A model generated the notes under the pieces. The model saw only the letters and a list, made by a program, of their open reading frames with translations. It was not told where the DNA came from and made no database searches. The position numbers and the translations under genes are program-made. DNA of 64,000 bases from Pseudomonas fluorescens (lineage in GTDB: Bacteria > Pseudomonadota > Gammaproteobacteria > Pseudomonadales > Pseudomonadaceae). Position 1 is the first letter of the stretch; every line of letters begins with the position of its first letter. Positions 34,524 to 46,586 of the stretch are shown here, piece after piece. The stretch is taken from the NCBI RefSeq assembly GCF_902497995.1, contig NZ_CABVII010000001.1:357311-421310 (forward strand), written 5' to 3'.

Positions 34524-35540
34524 TCATTTCAACTCTGCAGCCACCTTATCCGCCACATCCGTGGGCACCCAAGCCCGCCACACATCCGGGTGCGCCTTCA
34601 TGAACGCCTCCGCCGCCTGCCGTGGCGGCGTGTGTTTTTCGCTCATCTCGGCCAGCGCCTTGTTCAATGGCTCGATCGGAAAATCGACCTTGCTGAAAAA
34701 CTCGGCAATCTGCGGATACTGTTTCTGGAATGGCGTGGACACACCGATGGACAGCTTCGAAGCCAGCGAGCGGGTCGGTTTCGGATCCGGATGATCGGCG
34801 TCGGTCAGGGTTTTCCAGGCTTGCGCATCGAACGGTGGTTCTTGCAGCTGAATCAGCTTGAAGCGGCCAAGCAAGGGTGTCGGCGACCAGTAATAGAACA
34901 GCACCGGCTTGCCGCGGCGTATCGACGAACTGATCTCCGCGTCCAGTGCCGCCCCTGAACCGCTGCGGAAATTCACATAGCTGTCGTCCAGGCCGTACGC
35001 CTTGAGCTTCTGCTTGTTGACCACTTCCGAGGTCCAGCCGATCGGGCTGTTGAGAAAACGTCCCTTGCCCGGGGTTTCCGGGTCGCTGAACACGCCCTTG
35101 TATCTGGGCAGGTCGCTGACACTGCGCAGGTCCGGCGCCAGCGGCTTGATGCCCTTGGCCGGGTCGCCCTTGATCACATACTCCGGCACCCACCAGCCTT
35201 CGGTCGCGCCCTTGACCGTGTCGCCCAGGCTCACCACTTTGCCTTCGGCCTCGGCCTTGACCCACACCGGACTGCGACCGGCCCATTCCTCGCCAATGAC
35301 CTGAATATCATTGTTGGCCAGGGCGGTTTCCAGGGTGATGGTCGTCCCCGGCAAGGTATCGGTCGGCAAACCGTAGCCCTTCTCGACGATGATCCGCAGG
35401 ATGTCGGTGATCAGGCTGCCGCTTTCCCAGTTCAGGTCGGCAAAGTGGATCGGCGCCTGGGCAGCGAACACCGGAACGGGTGACGCCAACAAACCGAACG
35501 TGGCCAGGGTAGCGGCCAGCAGCCGTCGAAATCCGTTCAT
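34524..35540 (-). CDS. ABC transporter substrate-binding protein, glycine betaine/quaternary amine type
   Basis: A 338-residue periplasmic OpuAC-like binding protein. A signal peptide ends around PVPVFAAQ, followed by PIHFADLNWESGSLITDILR, a usual start of betaine- or choline-binding proteins. The GKPVLFYYWSPTP stretch gives aromatic residues of the kind that cage quaternary ammonium groups. Start ATG 35540 has GAGGTG eight bases upstream. No permease or ATPase gene is adjacent, so it probably works with a transporter encoded elsewhere. Convergent with the receptor gene. Confidence 0.9.
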   Translation of the reverse strand: MNGFRRLLAATLATFGLLASPVPVFAAQAPIHFADLNWESGSLITDILRIIVEKGYGLPTDTLPGTTITLETALANNDIQVIGEEWAGRSPVWVKAEAEGKVVSLGDTVKGATEGWWVPEYVIKGDPAKGIKPLAPDLRSVSDLPRYKGVFSDPETPGKGRFLNSPIGWTSEVVNKQKLKAYGLDDSYVNFRSGSGAALDAEISSSIRRGKPVLFYYWSPTPLLGRFKLIQLQEPPFDAQAWKTLTDADHPDPKPTRSLASKLSIGVSTPFQKQYPQIAEFFSKVDFPIEPLNKALAEMSEKHTPPRQAAEAFMKAHPDVWRAWVPTDVADKVAAELK

Positions 35541-35654
35541 GGTTTTACACCTCGTGCTGTTCACAGCAATGGCAGGATGGCCTGGCGCAAGACCGCAAAG
35601 CCTCTGAATACTCAGTCAACTGACTGTAGTAGAGGTTCCTGCTTTCGAGGGGCG

Positions 35655-36125
35655 TTACTCGCTGGCCTTGAAGGTCACCAGTTCACCCTTGCGCCACTTG
35701 GCAGCCTTGGCGGTAACGGCCTTGAGGGTTTTGGTCAGGCCCTCCTGCAACTGTTGGTGGGCAGCGAACACCATCACCACGCTATGACCTTCCTTGAACA
35801 GGATTGCATGGCCGTCAGGGGTGGTCACGAACGCGTAATCCCCCAGCCCGTAAACCGTCAGCTTGATTTCGCGGAACTTGATGTCCAGCTTGCCACCTTC
35901 GCGACTGGGCAGGACGGAGGCGCTGAAATGATCGCCGACCTTGAGCTTGAGTCCTGGCTTGTCGTCCACCACCAGCGCTGACTCGGTATCGATTTCGGCA
36001 ATATAAATGCCTTCAGCATTCTGTTCGGTGATGTAAACGAAACGTGACTGAAACTGTTTGACCAGCTTTGCGCGCAAATCACCCAACACGAACAGCGCAT
36101 GCATATCGAGATTACTTACTGCCAA
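35655..36125 (-). CDS. Conserved hypothetical protein, 156 residues
   Basis: A soluble protein whose frame opens at TTG 36125 with GGGGAT upstream. The nearest ATG is 36104 (MHALFVLGDLRAKLVKQFQ) but lacks a clear ribosome binding site. The sequence alternates strands and short turns (SRFVYITEQNAEGIYIAEID), and no signal or membrane segment is visible. I do not recognise a named domain. It may be a pseudomonad-specific family. Confidence 0.75.
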   Translation of the reverse strand: MAVSNLDMHALFVLGDLRAKLVKQFQSRFVYITEQNAEGIYIAEIDTESALVVDDKPGLKLKVGDHFSASVLPSREGGKLDIKFREIKLTVYGLGDYAFVTTPDGHAILFKEGHSVVMVFAAHQQLQEGLTKTLKAVTAKAAKWRKGELVTFKASE

Positions 36126-36536
36126 GGAAACATCCCCACATCTGAAAATGATGCCGCACGCGGAAAAAGCGCGCAGCGGAAAAAAGCGGCAATGCCGAGG
36201 GTTTAGCCAAATGACCCGGTTGAAATCCTGAGGACGGGCAGAGCGCCCATCCGCCGCGAGGCGTGAAAAGACTACTAGAATGTCACTCGCGTCGTCTTGC
36301 CTGGCGTTCGTCAGAGGTTGAAGGAAAACGCCCTGCTGACGGCCAGAAAAAACGGATTACCAACTTTAAGGAAAAAACGCTAAAAAAAAAGCACTTTTCT
36401 GACATATCGCCAGCAAAAAATTGCTTTAGATAAACATCAATCGCCAACCAGTGGTGGTGATTCTAGAGCAGCGATGCTCACCGAGACTAGCCAAAACGAA
36501 GTACACGCGTCGGCAAAACAACGAAAAGGACTTCCC
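36126..36536. other. Non-coding gap of about 410 bases
   Basis: No convincing gene on either strand. It contains an A-rich, T-rich stretch at about 36355-36440 unlike its surroundings, which could hold promoters for the small plus-strand gene that follows. No REP or strong palindrome was found. Confidence 0.5.
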
Positions 36537-36785
36537 ATGTGCACACTGACTCACTTCGCTCAACCTAAGACATCCTGCACCAGCGGTCTGGCGCCCCGGC
36601 ACCCGCCGGTGTTCCAGCCCCATGACTTTCCCCCGCCGGACCTTGTCGCACCACGGTTCCAGGTGGTTCTGGCGGGCAATGCCTTCTTCCATATCAAGGA
36701 AATCTCCACGGGCCATGTAAGAGGTTTCCGCGGCGACCATAACGAAGCCTGTGCCCTCGCCCGCTCCCTCGAGTCGCGTATTTGA
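36537..36785 (+). CDS. Small hypothetical protein, 82 residues
   Basis: Starts MCTLTHFAQPKTSCTSGLAP, with AAGGAC upstream of ATG 36537; 21 codons further upstream are open but lack a ribosome binding site. The second half (FQVVLAGNAFFHIKEISTGH) reads like a folded strand-helix segment, with HNEACALARSLE at the end. Function unknown. Confidence 0.6.
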   Translation: MCTLTHFAQPKTSCTSGLAPRHPPVFQPHDFPPPDLVAPRFQVVLAGNAFFHIKEISTGHVRGFRGDHNEACALARSLESRI

Positions 36786-36943
36786 CACCTCCCTGACATT
36801 CTTCCCTGTAGACGTTTCGTCATGCCGGCGACTTAACCAAGCCGCCGGCAGGCAACTACTGCCATACTGGCCGGCCAATGAACCGCATCCCCAGGGCGGG
36901 CGGCGTTCGACGCACCATAATATTTCCAAGGGAAGGCTGCTAC

Positions 36944-37174
36944 GTGACGGAATTTGATATCGGTGAATTTTTTATCCGGGGCGAAGCCAGAGAGGTGGGA
37001 GGCGAATTCCAGGCAGTCATTGTCATGCGCGCCAAACCACCGCTGACCACCGTGACGTATCACCAGGTCGAGAAGGATCGCTGGTTCAAGACCTCCGACG
37101 TCGCCGCCGTCGCAGCCCGGGAAGCCGCCAAAGCCTTGAAGGTTGCCGTCGATGAAGGGGCACTGAACGCCTGA
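36944..37174 (+). CDS. Small hypothetical protein, 76 residues, GTG start
   Basis: The proposed start is GTG 36944, giving MTEFDIGEFFIRGEAREVGG, because AAGGGAAGG lies eight bases upstream. An earlier in-frame ATG at 36878 has no ribosome binding site. The sequence has a beta-rich first half and an Ala/Lys-rich C-terminal helix. No family recognised. Confidence 0.65.
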   Translation: MTEFDIGEFFIRGEAREVGGEFQAVIVMRAKPPLTTVTYHQVEKDRWFKTSDVAAVAAREAAKALKVAVDEGALNA

Positions 37175-37304
37175 TCGGCGGTTTGCAGTCTATGCTCACT
37201 CCTGCTTTCGAACATCGCTATCGAACTCCTGAAGCGCGGCTCCCTCAGATGCAATGAAGCCGCACCTCAGATCTCGCATCCGCGTGACCCGCAAGGAGAT
37301 GAAG

Positions 37305-37544
37305 ATGGAATCACCTACACACGACTTGAAAGGCTTGTTCGACCAGCTCGGTCTGGATTCCAGCGAGAACGCCATCGACGATTTCATCGCCAGCCATTCC
37401 CCGCTGCCCGATGATAAAAAACTCATCGATGCCGAGTTCTGGACGCCGCAGCAAGCTGGCTTCCTGAAAGAGCAATTGCGCGAAGACGCGGATTGGGCGC
37501 GGGTGGTCGACGACCTCAACCTGCGCATGCACCAGGTTCACTAG
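37305..37544 (+). CDS. DUF2789 family protein
   Basis: A 79-residue protein, MESPTHDLKGLFDQLGLDSS, ending with DWARVVDDLNLRMHQVH. This length and the N-terminal 'THxLxxLFxQLGL' pattern fit DUF2789. ATG 37305 is six bases after AAGGAG, which decides against the ATG two codons upstream. Predicted small all-helical soluble protein, function unknown. Confidence 0.82.
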   Translation: MESPTHDLKGLFDQLGLDSSENAIDDFIASHSPLPDDKKLIDAEFWTPQQAGFLKEQLREDADWARVVDDLNLRMHQVH

Positions 37545-37667
37545 CCGCTGATTCAATGCAGGCTGTCGGGTGTTCCGGCATTCAAACAGTCACAGGCCTG
37601 TACATCTTTTTTACGTAACGCGTAACAATCACACGCTCCGCGAGGGGTTTTCGCAGACGACAAAAAG

Positions 37668-37736
37668 CATCGCGGGCAAGCCCGCCCCCACAGGCTTCGT
37701 GTTGAACCTGTGGGAGCGGGCTTGCCCGCGATGGGG
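37668..37736. repeat. Inverted REP pair, 'CATCGCGGGC' variant
   Basis: CATCGCGGGCAAGCCCGCCC and inverted GGGAGCGGGCTTGCCCGCGA face each other. Arms use the GCCCGCGATG end instead of GCTCGCGAA. It lies between convergent genes. Confidence 0.9.
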
Positions 37737-37747
37737 GCGCTACTGAA

Positions 37748-38152
37748 TCAGGCCTGACGCTGGTGCTTGTCGATCTGTTCGTGACGCTCTTGAGCTTCGA
37801 TGCAGTACTTGGTGGTCGGGCTGATCAGCAGGCGCTTGAGGCCAATGGCCTCGCCGCTGTCGTCGCACCAGCCGAAGCTGTCTTCCTTGATGCGTTCCAG
37901 CGCCTGTTCCAACTGAGGCAGCATGCGCTGGTCGCGATCGATCGCGTTCACCAGCCAGGTGCGCTCTTCTTCGACGGAAGCAGCGTCAGCCGGATCGGCC
38001 GGGGTGTCCAGGCTCTCGATGGCGATGCGGTTCTGCTCGATGCGCTCATGGGTTTCGACTTTCATGTTCTGCAACAGCTCGGAGAAAAAAGCATGTTGCT
38101 CGGCATTCATGTAGTCATCCGCCGGCATGGCCAGCAACTTGTCCTTTGTCAT
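37748..38152 (-). CDS. DksA/TraR family protein with incomplete zinc finger
   Basis: A 134-residue DksA-like protein. The coiled-coil region (about 20-95) includes RIEQNRIAIESLDTPADPAD, with acidic residues near the tip as in DksA. The C-terminal finger reads C-x2-S-x17-C-x2-A (FGWCDDSGEAIGL, then TKYCIEA), so two of four zinc cysteines are missing. P. aeruginosa DksA2 has an equivalent non-zinc pattern, making this a zinc-independent paralog candidate, but no Zur box was seen upstream. Such proteins bind the RNA polymerase secondary channel and modulate rRNA and stress promoters. The start ATG 38152 excludes 35 upstream codons. Confidence 0.85.
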   Translation of the reverse strand: MTKDKLLAMPADDYMNAEQHAFFSELLQNMKVETHERIEQNRIAIESLDTPADPADAASVEEERTWLVNAIDRDQRMLPQLEQALERIKEDSFGWCDDSGEAIGLKRLLISPTTKYCIEAQERHEQIDKHQRQA

Positions 38153-38431
38153 TGATATCTCTATAAAAAAACGTGCATTAAGGCAAATTAGGAAGCGTTC
38201 CGGCGGACCGGGTCGGTCATCGCAAAGGCGCCAGTTTTTCCAAGCGCCACCCGGCACTCAATTTACGAGGGGCGGCAGTCTAAGGCCGACTTGAGGCCTC
38301 AGCAACTGAAAAGACAGCGAATTCGTCCGACAAAGCCCCGAAAGTGTTCTATCGCAGGCTATGCGGTGGTTATCGGAGTGCGTTTATAGCAAGAAATTCC
38401 ATCGAGCGGCTGTATAGAGAAGACAAACGGC

Positions 38432-38458
38432 TGCGCCACGCGGGTCAGGCGTGGCGCA
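38432..38458 (-). terminator. Hairpin at the 3' end of the sugar transporter operon
   Basis: TGCGCCACGC and GCGTGGCGCA form a perfect 10-bp stem around a 7-base loop, 21 bases beyond the permease stop on the minus strand. Only a short T-rich stretch (GTTTGTC) follows, so termination strength is uncertain. Nothing else is recognisable in the 326-base gap that contains it. Confidence 0.6.
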
Positions 38459-38478
38459 TGTTGCGGCTTGCGTCGGTT

Positions 38479-39501
38479 TCAGCGCTTGAGTTTACGCTTG
38501 TTGCGGTATTGGTCGATCACCACCGCCACCACAATGATCAATCCCTTGATGATGTCTTGAATATACGCATCCACCCCGACAAAGGTAAAGCCGCTCGCCA
38601 TCACCCCGAGGATCAAGGCGCCGATCACGGTGCCGGTGATGCGCCCCACGCCTCCGGCCAGGCTGGTGCCGCCGATCACGGCCGCGGCAATCGCGTCCAG
38701 CTCATAGGACATGCCCATCCCGGCCTGCCCGGTCGCGGCGCGTGCCGAAGCCACCACCCCTGCCAGGCCTGCGAGCAACCCGGCGATGCTGTAGACAATC
38801 ACCAGATGGCGCTTGACGTTGATCCCCGAGGTGCGCGCCGCCTGCATGTTGCCGCCGATGGCGTAGGTGTACTTGCCGTACTTGGTGTAGCGCAGGGCGA
38901 TGTGAAAGATCACCGCGACCACCAGGAAAATCACCACCGGCATCGCGCCGTGGCCGATGGCGGTGTAGGAGTCCGACAGCATGCTCACCGGCTGGCCTTC
39001 GGTGTAGTAACGCGCCAGGCCGCGAGCCGAGACCATCATGCCGAGGGTGGCAATGAACGGTGGAATCCCGGTGATGGCAATGATGCTGCCGTTGATCGCC
39101 CCCGCCAGCAACCCCACTCCAAGCCCCGCTATCACCGGAATCCACACCGGCAAGTCGGTCAGCGAGGGGAACACCGCTCGGGTAAAGTCGGAGGTCTGGG
39201 CCAGGCTGGCGGCAATCATCGCCGACAGCGCCAGCACCGAGCCGGAGGACAGGTCAATACCCGTGGTAATGATGACCTGAGTCACGCCGATGGCCAGCAG
39301 GCCGATGATCGACACTTGCAGGATCATCAACACCAGGCGCTGGGAGTTCATCAGGAAGCTCTGGTCGCGCACGATCCAGCCGAACACTTCGAACACCAGG
39401 CCGATGCCGATCAGCACCAGGAAGATACTCAGTTCGGTCGGAAAGCGCCGGCGACTCTTGACCGGTACCGTTGCTGGCTTGTTTTCCAGTATCGCGTTCA
39501 T
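38479..39501 (-). CDS. Sugar ABC transporter permease (probable myo-inositol importer)
   Basis: A 340-residue RbsC/AraH-type permease with about nine hydrophobic segments. Hallmarks include GVTQVIITTGIDLSSGSVLA, PFIATLGMMVSARGLA, GGNMQAARTSGINVKRHLV and ELDAIAAAVIGGTSLAGGVG. It follows the ATPase by 56 bases in an operon with a binding protein, adjacent to iol catabolic genes. The substrate myo-inositol is therefore inferred from context; ribose-type pentoses are the alternative. Confidence 0.92.
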   Translation of the reverse strand: MNAILENKPATVPVKSRRRFPTELSIFLVLIGIGLVFEVFGWIVRDQSFLMNSQRLVLMILQVSIIGLLAIGVTQVIITTGIDLSSGSVLALSAMIAASLAQTSDFTRAVFPSLTDLPVWIPVIAGLGVGLLAGAINGSIIAITGIPPFIATLGMMVSARGLARYYTEGQPVSMLSDSYTAIGHGAMPVVIFLVVAVIFHIALRYTKYGKYTYAIGGNMQAARTSGINVKRHLVIVYSIAGLLAGLAGVVASARAATGQAGMGMSYELDAIAAAVIGGTSLAGGVGRITGTVIGALILGVMASGFTFVGVDAYIQDIIKGLIIVVAVVIDQYRNKRKLKR

Positions 39502-39557
39502 ATCCCATCACCCTTCTATCGCGTCATCGACGCTGGCCGGGCCAGCGCCAGTATCCA

Positions 39558-41123
39558 TTAGTGAACCACGGACATGCCCGAGGCCAGTTGCATCACCCGT
39601 TCCTGGGTCGCTTCGCTGCGGTCGAGGGTGCCCATCAGGTCGCCCTCGTGCATGACCATCACCCGGTCGCTCATGCCCAGCACTTCCGGCAGCTCCGAGG
39701 AAATCATGATCACCGCCATGCCTTCGCTGGCGAGGTAGGAAATGAGCCGGTAGATCTCGGCCTTGGCGCCGACATCGATGCCGCGGGTCGGCTCGTCGAG
39801 AATCAGGATGCGTGGGTTGGTCATCAGCCAGCGCGCCAGCAAGGCCTTCTGCTGATTACCGCCGGACAGCGTGTCGATGCACTGCTCGAGCGACGGGGTT
39901 TTCACCCGCAGCTTCTTGCACATGTCTTCGCACAGGGCACGCAGGGCCTTTTGCTGGATGAAACCGTGGCCGGCGTAGTGCGGCAGCACCGCCATTTCCA
40001 TGTTCTCCAGCACCGACAGGCACGGGAACAGGCCGCTGAGCTTGCGATCCTCGGTCAACAGCGCGAAGCCCTTCTCGATGGCCATGTGTGGATCGGTAAT
40101 GCGCACCACCTCGCCATCCAGGCGAATCTCGCCACCGTCGCTCGGGGTGATGCCGAAGATCGCCTCGGCAACATTGGTCCGCCCCGAGCCCATCAACCCG
40201 GCGATGCCGAGAATCTCCCCGGCGTGCAGGTCGAAGGACACGTCCTTGAAAATGCCGTCGAGTTTCAGGTCGCGCACCGACAGCAACAGCTCGCCGATCG
40301 GCGTCTCGCGCACCGGGAACAACTGGCTCAATTCGCGCCCGACCATCATCGAAATCAGGCTGTCGCCGTCCATGCTGTCGGCCCGCTGCAGGCCTATGTA
40401 GGCGCCGTCACGGAACACCGCCACTTCATCGGCAATGGTGAACACTTCGTTCATCTTGTGGGTGATGTAGATGATGCCTTTGCCCTGGCGCTTGAGGTCG
40501 GCAATGATCGAAAACAGGTGGGCGACTTCCTTGTCGGTGATGGCCGAGGTCGGTTCGTCCATGATCAGGATATCCGAGTCGTAGGACACCGCCTTGGCAA
40601 TCTCGACCATCTGCCGTTCGGCGATGCTCAGGTTGCCGACCTGTTCTTCCGGATCGAGGTTGATCCGCAGGCGCTCCAGCAGTTTTGCCGTGCAGCGGTG
40701 CATCTCGCGGTGGTCGATCATGTGCAGGCCATTGAGTTGTTCACGGCCGATCCAGATATTCTCGGCGATGCTCATGTGCGGCATCAGGTTGAGTTCCTGG
40801 TGGATCATCGCGATCCCGGCCTGCAGCGCCGCCAGTGGCGTCTCGAACACCACCGGTTGGCCCCTCAGGCGCAGTTCGCCGGCATCCGGCTGGTAGATGC
40901 CGGCGATGATTTTCATCAGGGTGGATTTGCCGGCGCCATTTTCGCCCATCAGCGCCAGCACGGAACCGGGGCGGACCCGAAGCTGCACATCGGACAGGGC
41001 CACCACACCGGGAAACCCCTTGCTGACGTGGATGATCTCCAGCAGATACGGCTCATCGACTGGTGTTGCAGTTGGCTGGACACCCACCATCGGGGGGCTC
41101 GAAGCGGTCGCTGAAGCGAACAT
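39558..41123 (-). CDS. Sugar ABC transporter ATP-binding protein (probable myo-inositol importer)
   Basis: A 521-residue protein with two ABC cassettes, as in RbsA/MglA. The N-terminal cassette has Walker [10 protein letters not shown] (near residue 55) and [15 protein letters not shown] as signature, then [12 protein letters not shown]. The C-terminal cassette has a degenerate Walker A ([10 protein letters not shown]) but intact [15 protein letters not shown] and [14 protein letters not shown]. The start 41123 is preceded by GGAG nine bases away. Upstream alternatives are weaker. An AATAACAACAA stretch lies 48-58 bases upstream of the start. Confidence 0.93.
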   Translation of the reverse strand: MFASATASSPPMVGVQPTATPVDEPYLLEIIHVSKGFPGVVALSDVQLRVRPGSVLALMGENGAGKSTLMKIIAGIYQPDAGELRLRGQPVVFETPLAALQAGIAMIHQELNLMPHMSIAENIWIGREQLNGLHMIDHREMHRCTAKLLERLRINLDPEEQVGNLSIAERQMVEIAKAVSYDSDILIMDEPTSAITDKEVAHLFSIIADLKRQGKGIIYITHKMNEVFTIADEVAVFRDGAYIGLQRADSMDGDSLISMMVGRELSQLFPVRETPIGELLLSVRDLKLDGIFKDVSFDLHAGEILGIAGLMGSGRTNVAEAIFGITPSDGGEIRLDGEVVRITDPHMAIEKGFALLTEDRKLSGLFPCLSVLENMEMAVLPHYAGHGFIQQKALRALCEDMCKKLRVKTPSLEQCIDTLSGGNQQKALLARWLMTNPRILILDEPTRGIDVGAKAEIYRLISYLASEGMAVIMISSELPEVLGMSDRVMVMHEGDLMGTLDRSEATQERVMQLASGMSVVH

Positions 41124-41192
41124 GATCAGGTACTCCATCAGCAAGGTCGCGCTTGCCCCTTGCGTGCTTATTGTTGTTATTGAACGGACGGA

Positions 41193-42119
41193 CTATTTGA
41201 ACTGGTCGACGTTGTCCGGAGTGATCAGGCGAAACGGCACCCACACCGCCGACTCGACCGGCTCGTTTTTCGCCATTTTCACCGCGGTGTCGATCGAGCC
41301 GTCAGCCTGGCCCTTGGCGTCCTGGAACACCGACGCTGCCAGCGCCCCTTTCTTCACCGCGTTCAAGCCATCCGGCGTACCGTCGACACCGGCGATCAAC
41401 ACACTGCCCTTGGCCACGCCGGCCTGTTGCAGGGCCATCGCGGCACCGATGGCCATCTCGTCGTTGTTCGAGACCACGGCGTCGAACTTGCGGCCCTGGG
41501 TCAGCCAGTCATTGACCAGGGTCATGCCTTTATCCCGCAGCCAGATGCCGGTCTGCTCTTGCTCGATCTTGATGTCCGGGTATTTGGCCAGCACCTCCTT
41601 GACGCCCTGGGTGCGGTTGGTGGTGGAGTTGTTCGCGAGGTCGCCCAGCAGAATCACGATATCGCCCTTGCCCCCCATCTTGTCGGCCAGGTACTGCATC
41701 TGCATTGCGCCGGCCTCCCGGTCATTGGAGGCGACGGTCACCACGCCTTTGGGCAGGTTCAGGTCATCGGGACGACGGTTGACGTAGACCAGGGGGATAC
41801 CGGCCTTGACCGCGGCCTCGGTGATTTTTTTGGTGGCGGCGGTATCCACCGGGTTGACCACGATGGCGTCGACCTTCTGGCTGATGAAGCTTTCCACCTG
41901 GCTCAGTTGCTTGACCACGTCGCTGCGAGCGTCTTCGAACTGCAACTGGACGCCGCCGGGGTAGGACTTGGCTTTCTGGTCCATGGATTCGCGCAGGTAG
42001 GTCAGCCAGGTGTCATCGAACTGCGACATGCTGACGCCGATCTTCATGTCGGCGAGCGCAGCACCGCTGGCGAACATCAGGGACAGGGCAAGTGAGGCGA
42101 AACGGATCCTGGTCTTCAT
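41193..42119 (-). CDS. Sugar ABC transporter substrate-binding protein (probable myo-inositol)
   Basis: A 308-residue periplasmic binding protein of the ribose/inositol class. The signal peptide ends at GAALAD (cleavage around 23). The mature start MKIGVSMSQFDDTWLTYLRE and VNPVDTAATKKITEAA, YVNRRPD, SNDREAGAMQMQYLA fit Peripla_BP_4 proteins. It leads the transport operon. A palindrome TGGAA-N6-TTCCA lies 121 bases upstream, and an AACAAGAA motif near the ribosome binding site suggests Hfq/Crc control. Confidence 0.92.
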   Translation of the reverse strand: MKTRIRFASLALSLMFASGAALADMKIGVSMSQFDDTWLTYLRESMDQKAKSYPGGVQLQFEDARSDVVKQLSQVESFISQKVDAIVVNPVDTAATKKITEAAVKAGIPLVYVNRRPDDLNLPKGVVTVASNDREAGAMQMQYLADKMGGKGDIVILLGDLANNSTTNRTQGVKEVLAKYPDIKIEQEQTGIWLRDKGMTLVNDWLTQGRKFDAVVSNNDEMAIGAAMALQQAGVAKGSVLIAGVDGTPDGLNAVKKGALAASVFQDAKGQADGSIDTAVKMAKNEPVESAVWVPFRLITPDNVDQFK

Positions 42120-42239
42120 GAAAAGTCTTTCTCCACATTCTTGTTGGTTTTATGGATAAGGCGTGACGATTTCAGTCAGCGGACGAGCGGGAAAAGCGTT
42201 GAAACGTAGCGCATGGCAGGTCGCTGGAAATGACTTTAT

Positions 42240-42255
42240 TGGAAAATAATTTCCA
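42240..42255. promoter_or_regulatory. Candidate IolR operator upstream of the inositol binding protein gene
   Basis: TGGAA-AATAAT-TTCCA is a perfect inverted repeat just beyond the 3' end of the upstream oxidoreductase gene, in an AT-rich stretch. The same arms recur with 5- or 6-base spacers before iolD and between iolC and iolR, so a shared regulator site is inferred. Confidence 0.6.
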
Positions 42256-42257
42256 TA

Positions 42258-43328
42258 TCAACTCATTTTAGAATTTTTATCTGATTTTATTCCATGGCTC
42301 TCGAACGGGCTCAGCTCCACCACTTGCTGGCGTTCGAAACCCAGCCGCGCGGCGTCTAGCACGCGGGTCGTCGCCAGTGCATCACGGGCGTCCACGGGCA
42401 GTGGGCCACCGCTCTGCAACGCGGTTTGTAGCTGTAAATAGAACTGATTCCAACAGCCTCGCTCGGAAGGAACCCGTTCGCGCACCTCACCCTGCTCGAA
42501 CCAGCCCCAGCGGCGATGCTCTTCCACGCCCCAACGTTCGCCTTCGGACCTGGGCGTGAGTCCGGCGAGCGTCGATGCCTCCTGCCCGTCCAGACCGTCG
42601 ACGCTGTAGCAACCCTGGGTCCCGGTCACCCGGAAGCGCGGGCCGGGGGTGTTTTGCCGGCAGCTACCGCTCAGGTGCGAGGTCACGCCACTGGTGTGGG
42701 TCAGGGCCATGAAGAAGCCATCGTCGAAGGCCTGGCCGGGTTCCAGGTAATCGAGTTCGGCGTAGACCCGCTTCACCGGGCCGAACAGCAGTAGTGCCTG
42801 ATCCACCAGATGGCTGCCCAGATCGCGCAGGAAACCGCCGCCGCTGCCGTTGTTCACCGACTGCGGCGAGTAACGTTCGATCCGCGATTCAAAACGACTG
42901 ACCTGCCCCAGCGCGCCGGACTCGATGAGTTTGCGCACGGTGAGGAAGTCCGAGTCCCAGCGCCGGTTCTGATAGACGCTGAGCCGCACGCCATGGCGCT
43001 CGGCCATGGTGATCAGGGTTTGCGCCTGCTGCGCATCGGCGGCGAACGGCTTGTCGCTGACCACCGCCACGCCGTGTTCGATCCCGTCGAGCACCAGTGC
43101 CGGACGCCCCTTGAGCGGCGTCGACACCACCAGCACATCGATCCCGGCTTCCACCAGTTGGCCGATGCTGTCGAAGGCCGGCACGTGGGGGTGTTCGACC
43201 GCCAGCAACTGTCGGCGCTCCTTCGAGCGGGTGACCACACCGACGAACTTCGCCGCCGGCAAACTGCTGATCAGCGGAGCATGGAAAAACCGGCCACCAT
43301 GGCCGTAACCGACAAGTCCGATGCGCAT
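42258..43328 (-). CDS. Gfo/Idh/MocA family oxidoreductase
   Basis: A 356-residue NAD(P)-dependent sugar or inositol dehydrogenase-like protein. The N-terminal Rossmann motif is IGLVGYGHGGRFFHAPLI, with DKPFA in place of the usual EKP lysine motif and YQNRRWDSDFLTV thereafter. In the C-terminal half FLRDLGSHLVDQALLLFGP is typical of this family. It follows iolG after a REP pair. Oxidation of a second inositol isomer or scyllo-inositol is plausible given context, but unproven. Confidence 0.9.
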   Translation of the reverse strand: MRIGLVGYGHGGRFFHAPLISSLPAAKFVGVVTRSKERRQLLAVEHPHVPAFDSIGQLVEAGIDVLVVSTPLKGRPALVLDGIEHGVAVVSDKPFAADAQQAQTLITMAERHGVRLSVYQNRRWDSDFLTVRKLIESGALGQVSRFESRIERYSPQSVNNGSGGGFLRDLGSHLVDQALLLFGPVKRVYAELDYLEPGQAFDDGFFMALTHTSGVTSHLSGSCRQNTPGPRFRVTGTQGCYSVDGLDGQEASTLAGLTPRSEGERWGVEEHRRWGWFEQGEVRERVPSERGCWNQFYLQLQTALQSGGPLPVDARDALATTRVLDAARLGFERQQVVELSPFESHGIKSDKNSKMS

Positions 43329-43343
43329 AATTAATTCCTGTGT

Positions 43344-43419
43344 TGTAGGAGCGAGGCTTGCCCGCGAAGCTTTTAGCGATCTCGACGGCTCCTTCGCGGG
43401 CAAGCCTCGCTCCTACAGG
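43344..43419. repeat. Inverted REP pair within the iol cluster (iolG to Gfo/Idh gene)
   Basis: TGTAGGAGCGAGGCTTGCCC and the inverted GGGCAAGCCTCGCTCCTACA. This is the 'TAGGAGCGAGGC' variant, distinct from the GTGGGAGCGGGC pairs elsewhere in the cluster. Confidence 0.92.
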
Positions 43420-43453
43420 GGGTGGGGGTTAGGCATAGAAGTGTATTGGGGGG

Positions 43454-46431
<2,978 letters not shown>

Positions 46432-46470
46432 GCTTGCACCTTCCTTTGAAGCCAAATCCGGTGTGTGCTG

Positions 46471-46485
46471 TGGAATGCGATTCCA
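46471..46485. promoter_or_regulatory. Candidate IolR operator upstream of iolD
   Basis: TGGAAT-GCG-ATTCCA, a perfect 6-3-6 palindrome, shares the TGGAA/TTCCA arms of the sites at 42240 and 51424, with a 5-base rather than 6-base spacer. It sits between iolD and the adjoining REP pair. Confidence 0.5.
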
Positions 46486-46578
46486 CTGTGGGAGCGGGCT
46501 TGCTCGCGAAAGCGGTGTGTCAGGCGATATCAATGTTGAATGTGCCGCCGTCTTCGCGAGCAAGCCCGCTTCCACAGG
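46486..46578. repeat. Inverted REP pair within the iol cluster (iolI to iolD)
   Basis: CTGTGGGAGCGGGCTTGCTC and the inverted GAGCAAGCCCGCTTCCACAG, which carries one base change from the usual GCTCCCAC. It directly abuts the iolD-side palindrome. Confidence 0.92.
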
Positions 46579-46586
46579 GTTTTGCG

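Noticed and set aside
38153..38478. Zur box upstream of the DksA-like gene
   Set aside because: No GTTATA/TATAAC dyad was found, only an A-rich stretch.
39471..41114. 547-codon plus-strand frame opposite the sugar ABC ATPase
   Set aside because: It is antisense to a gene with clear Walker motifs.
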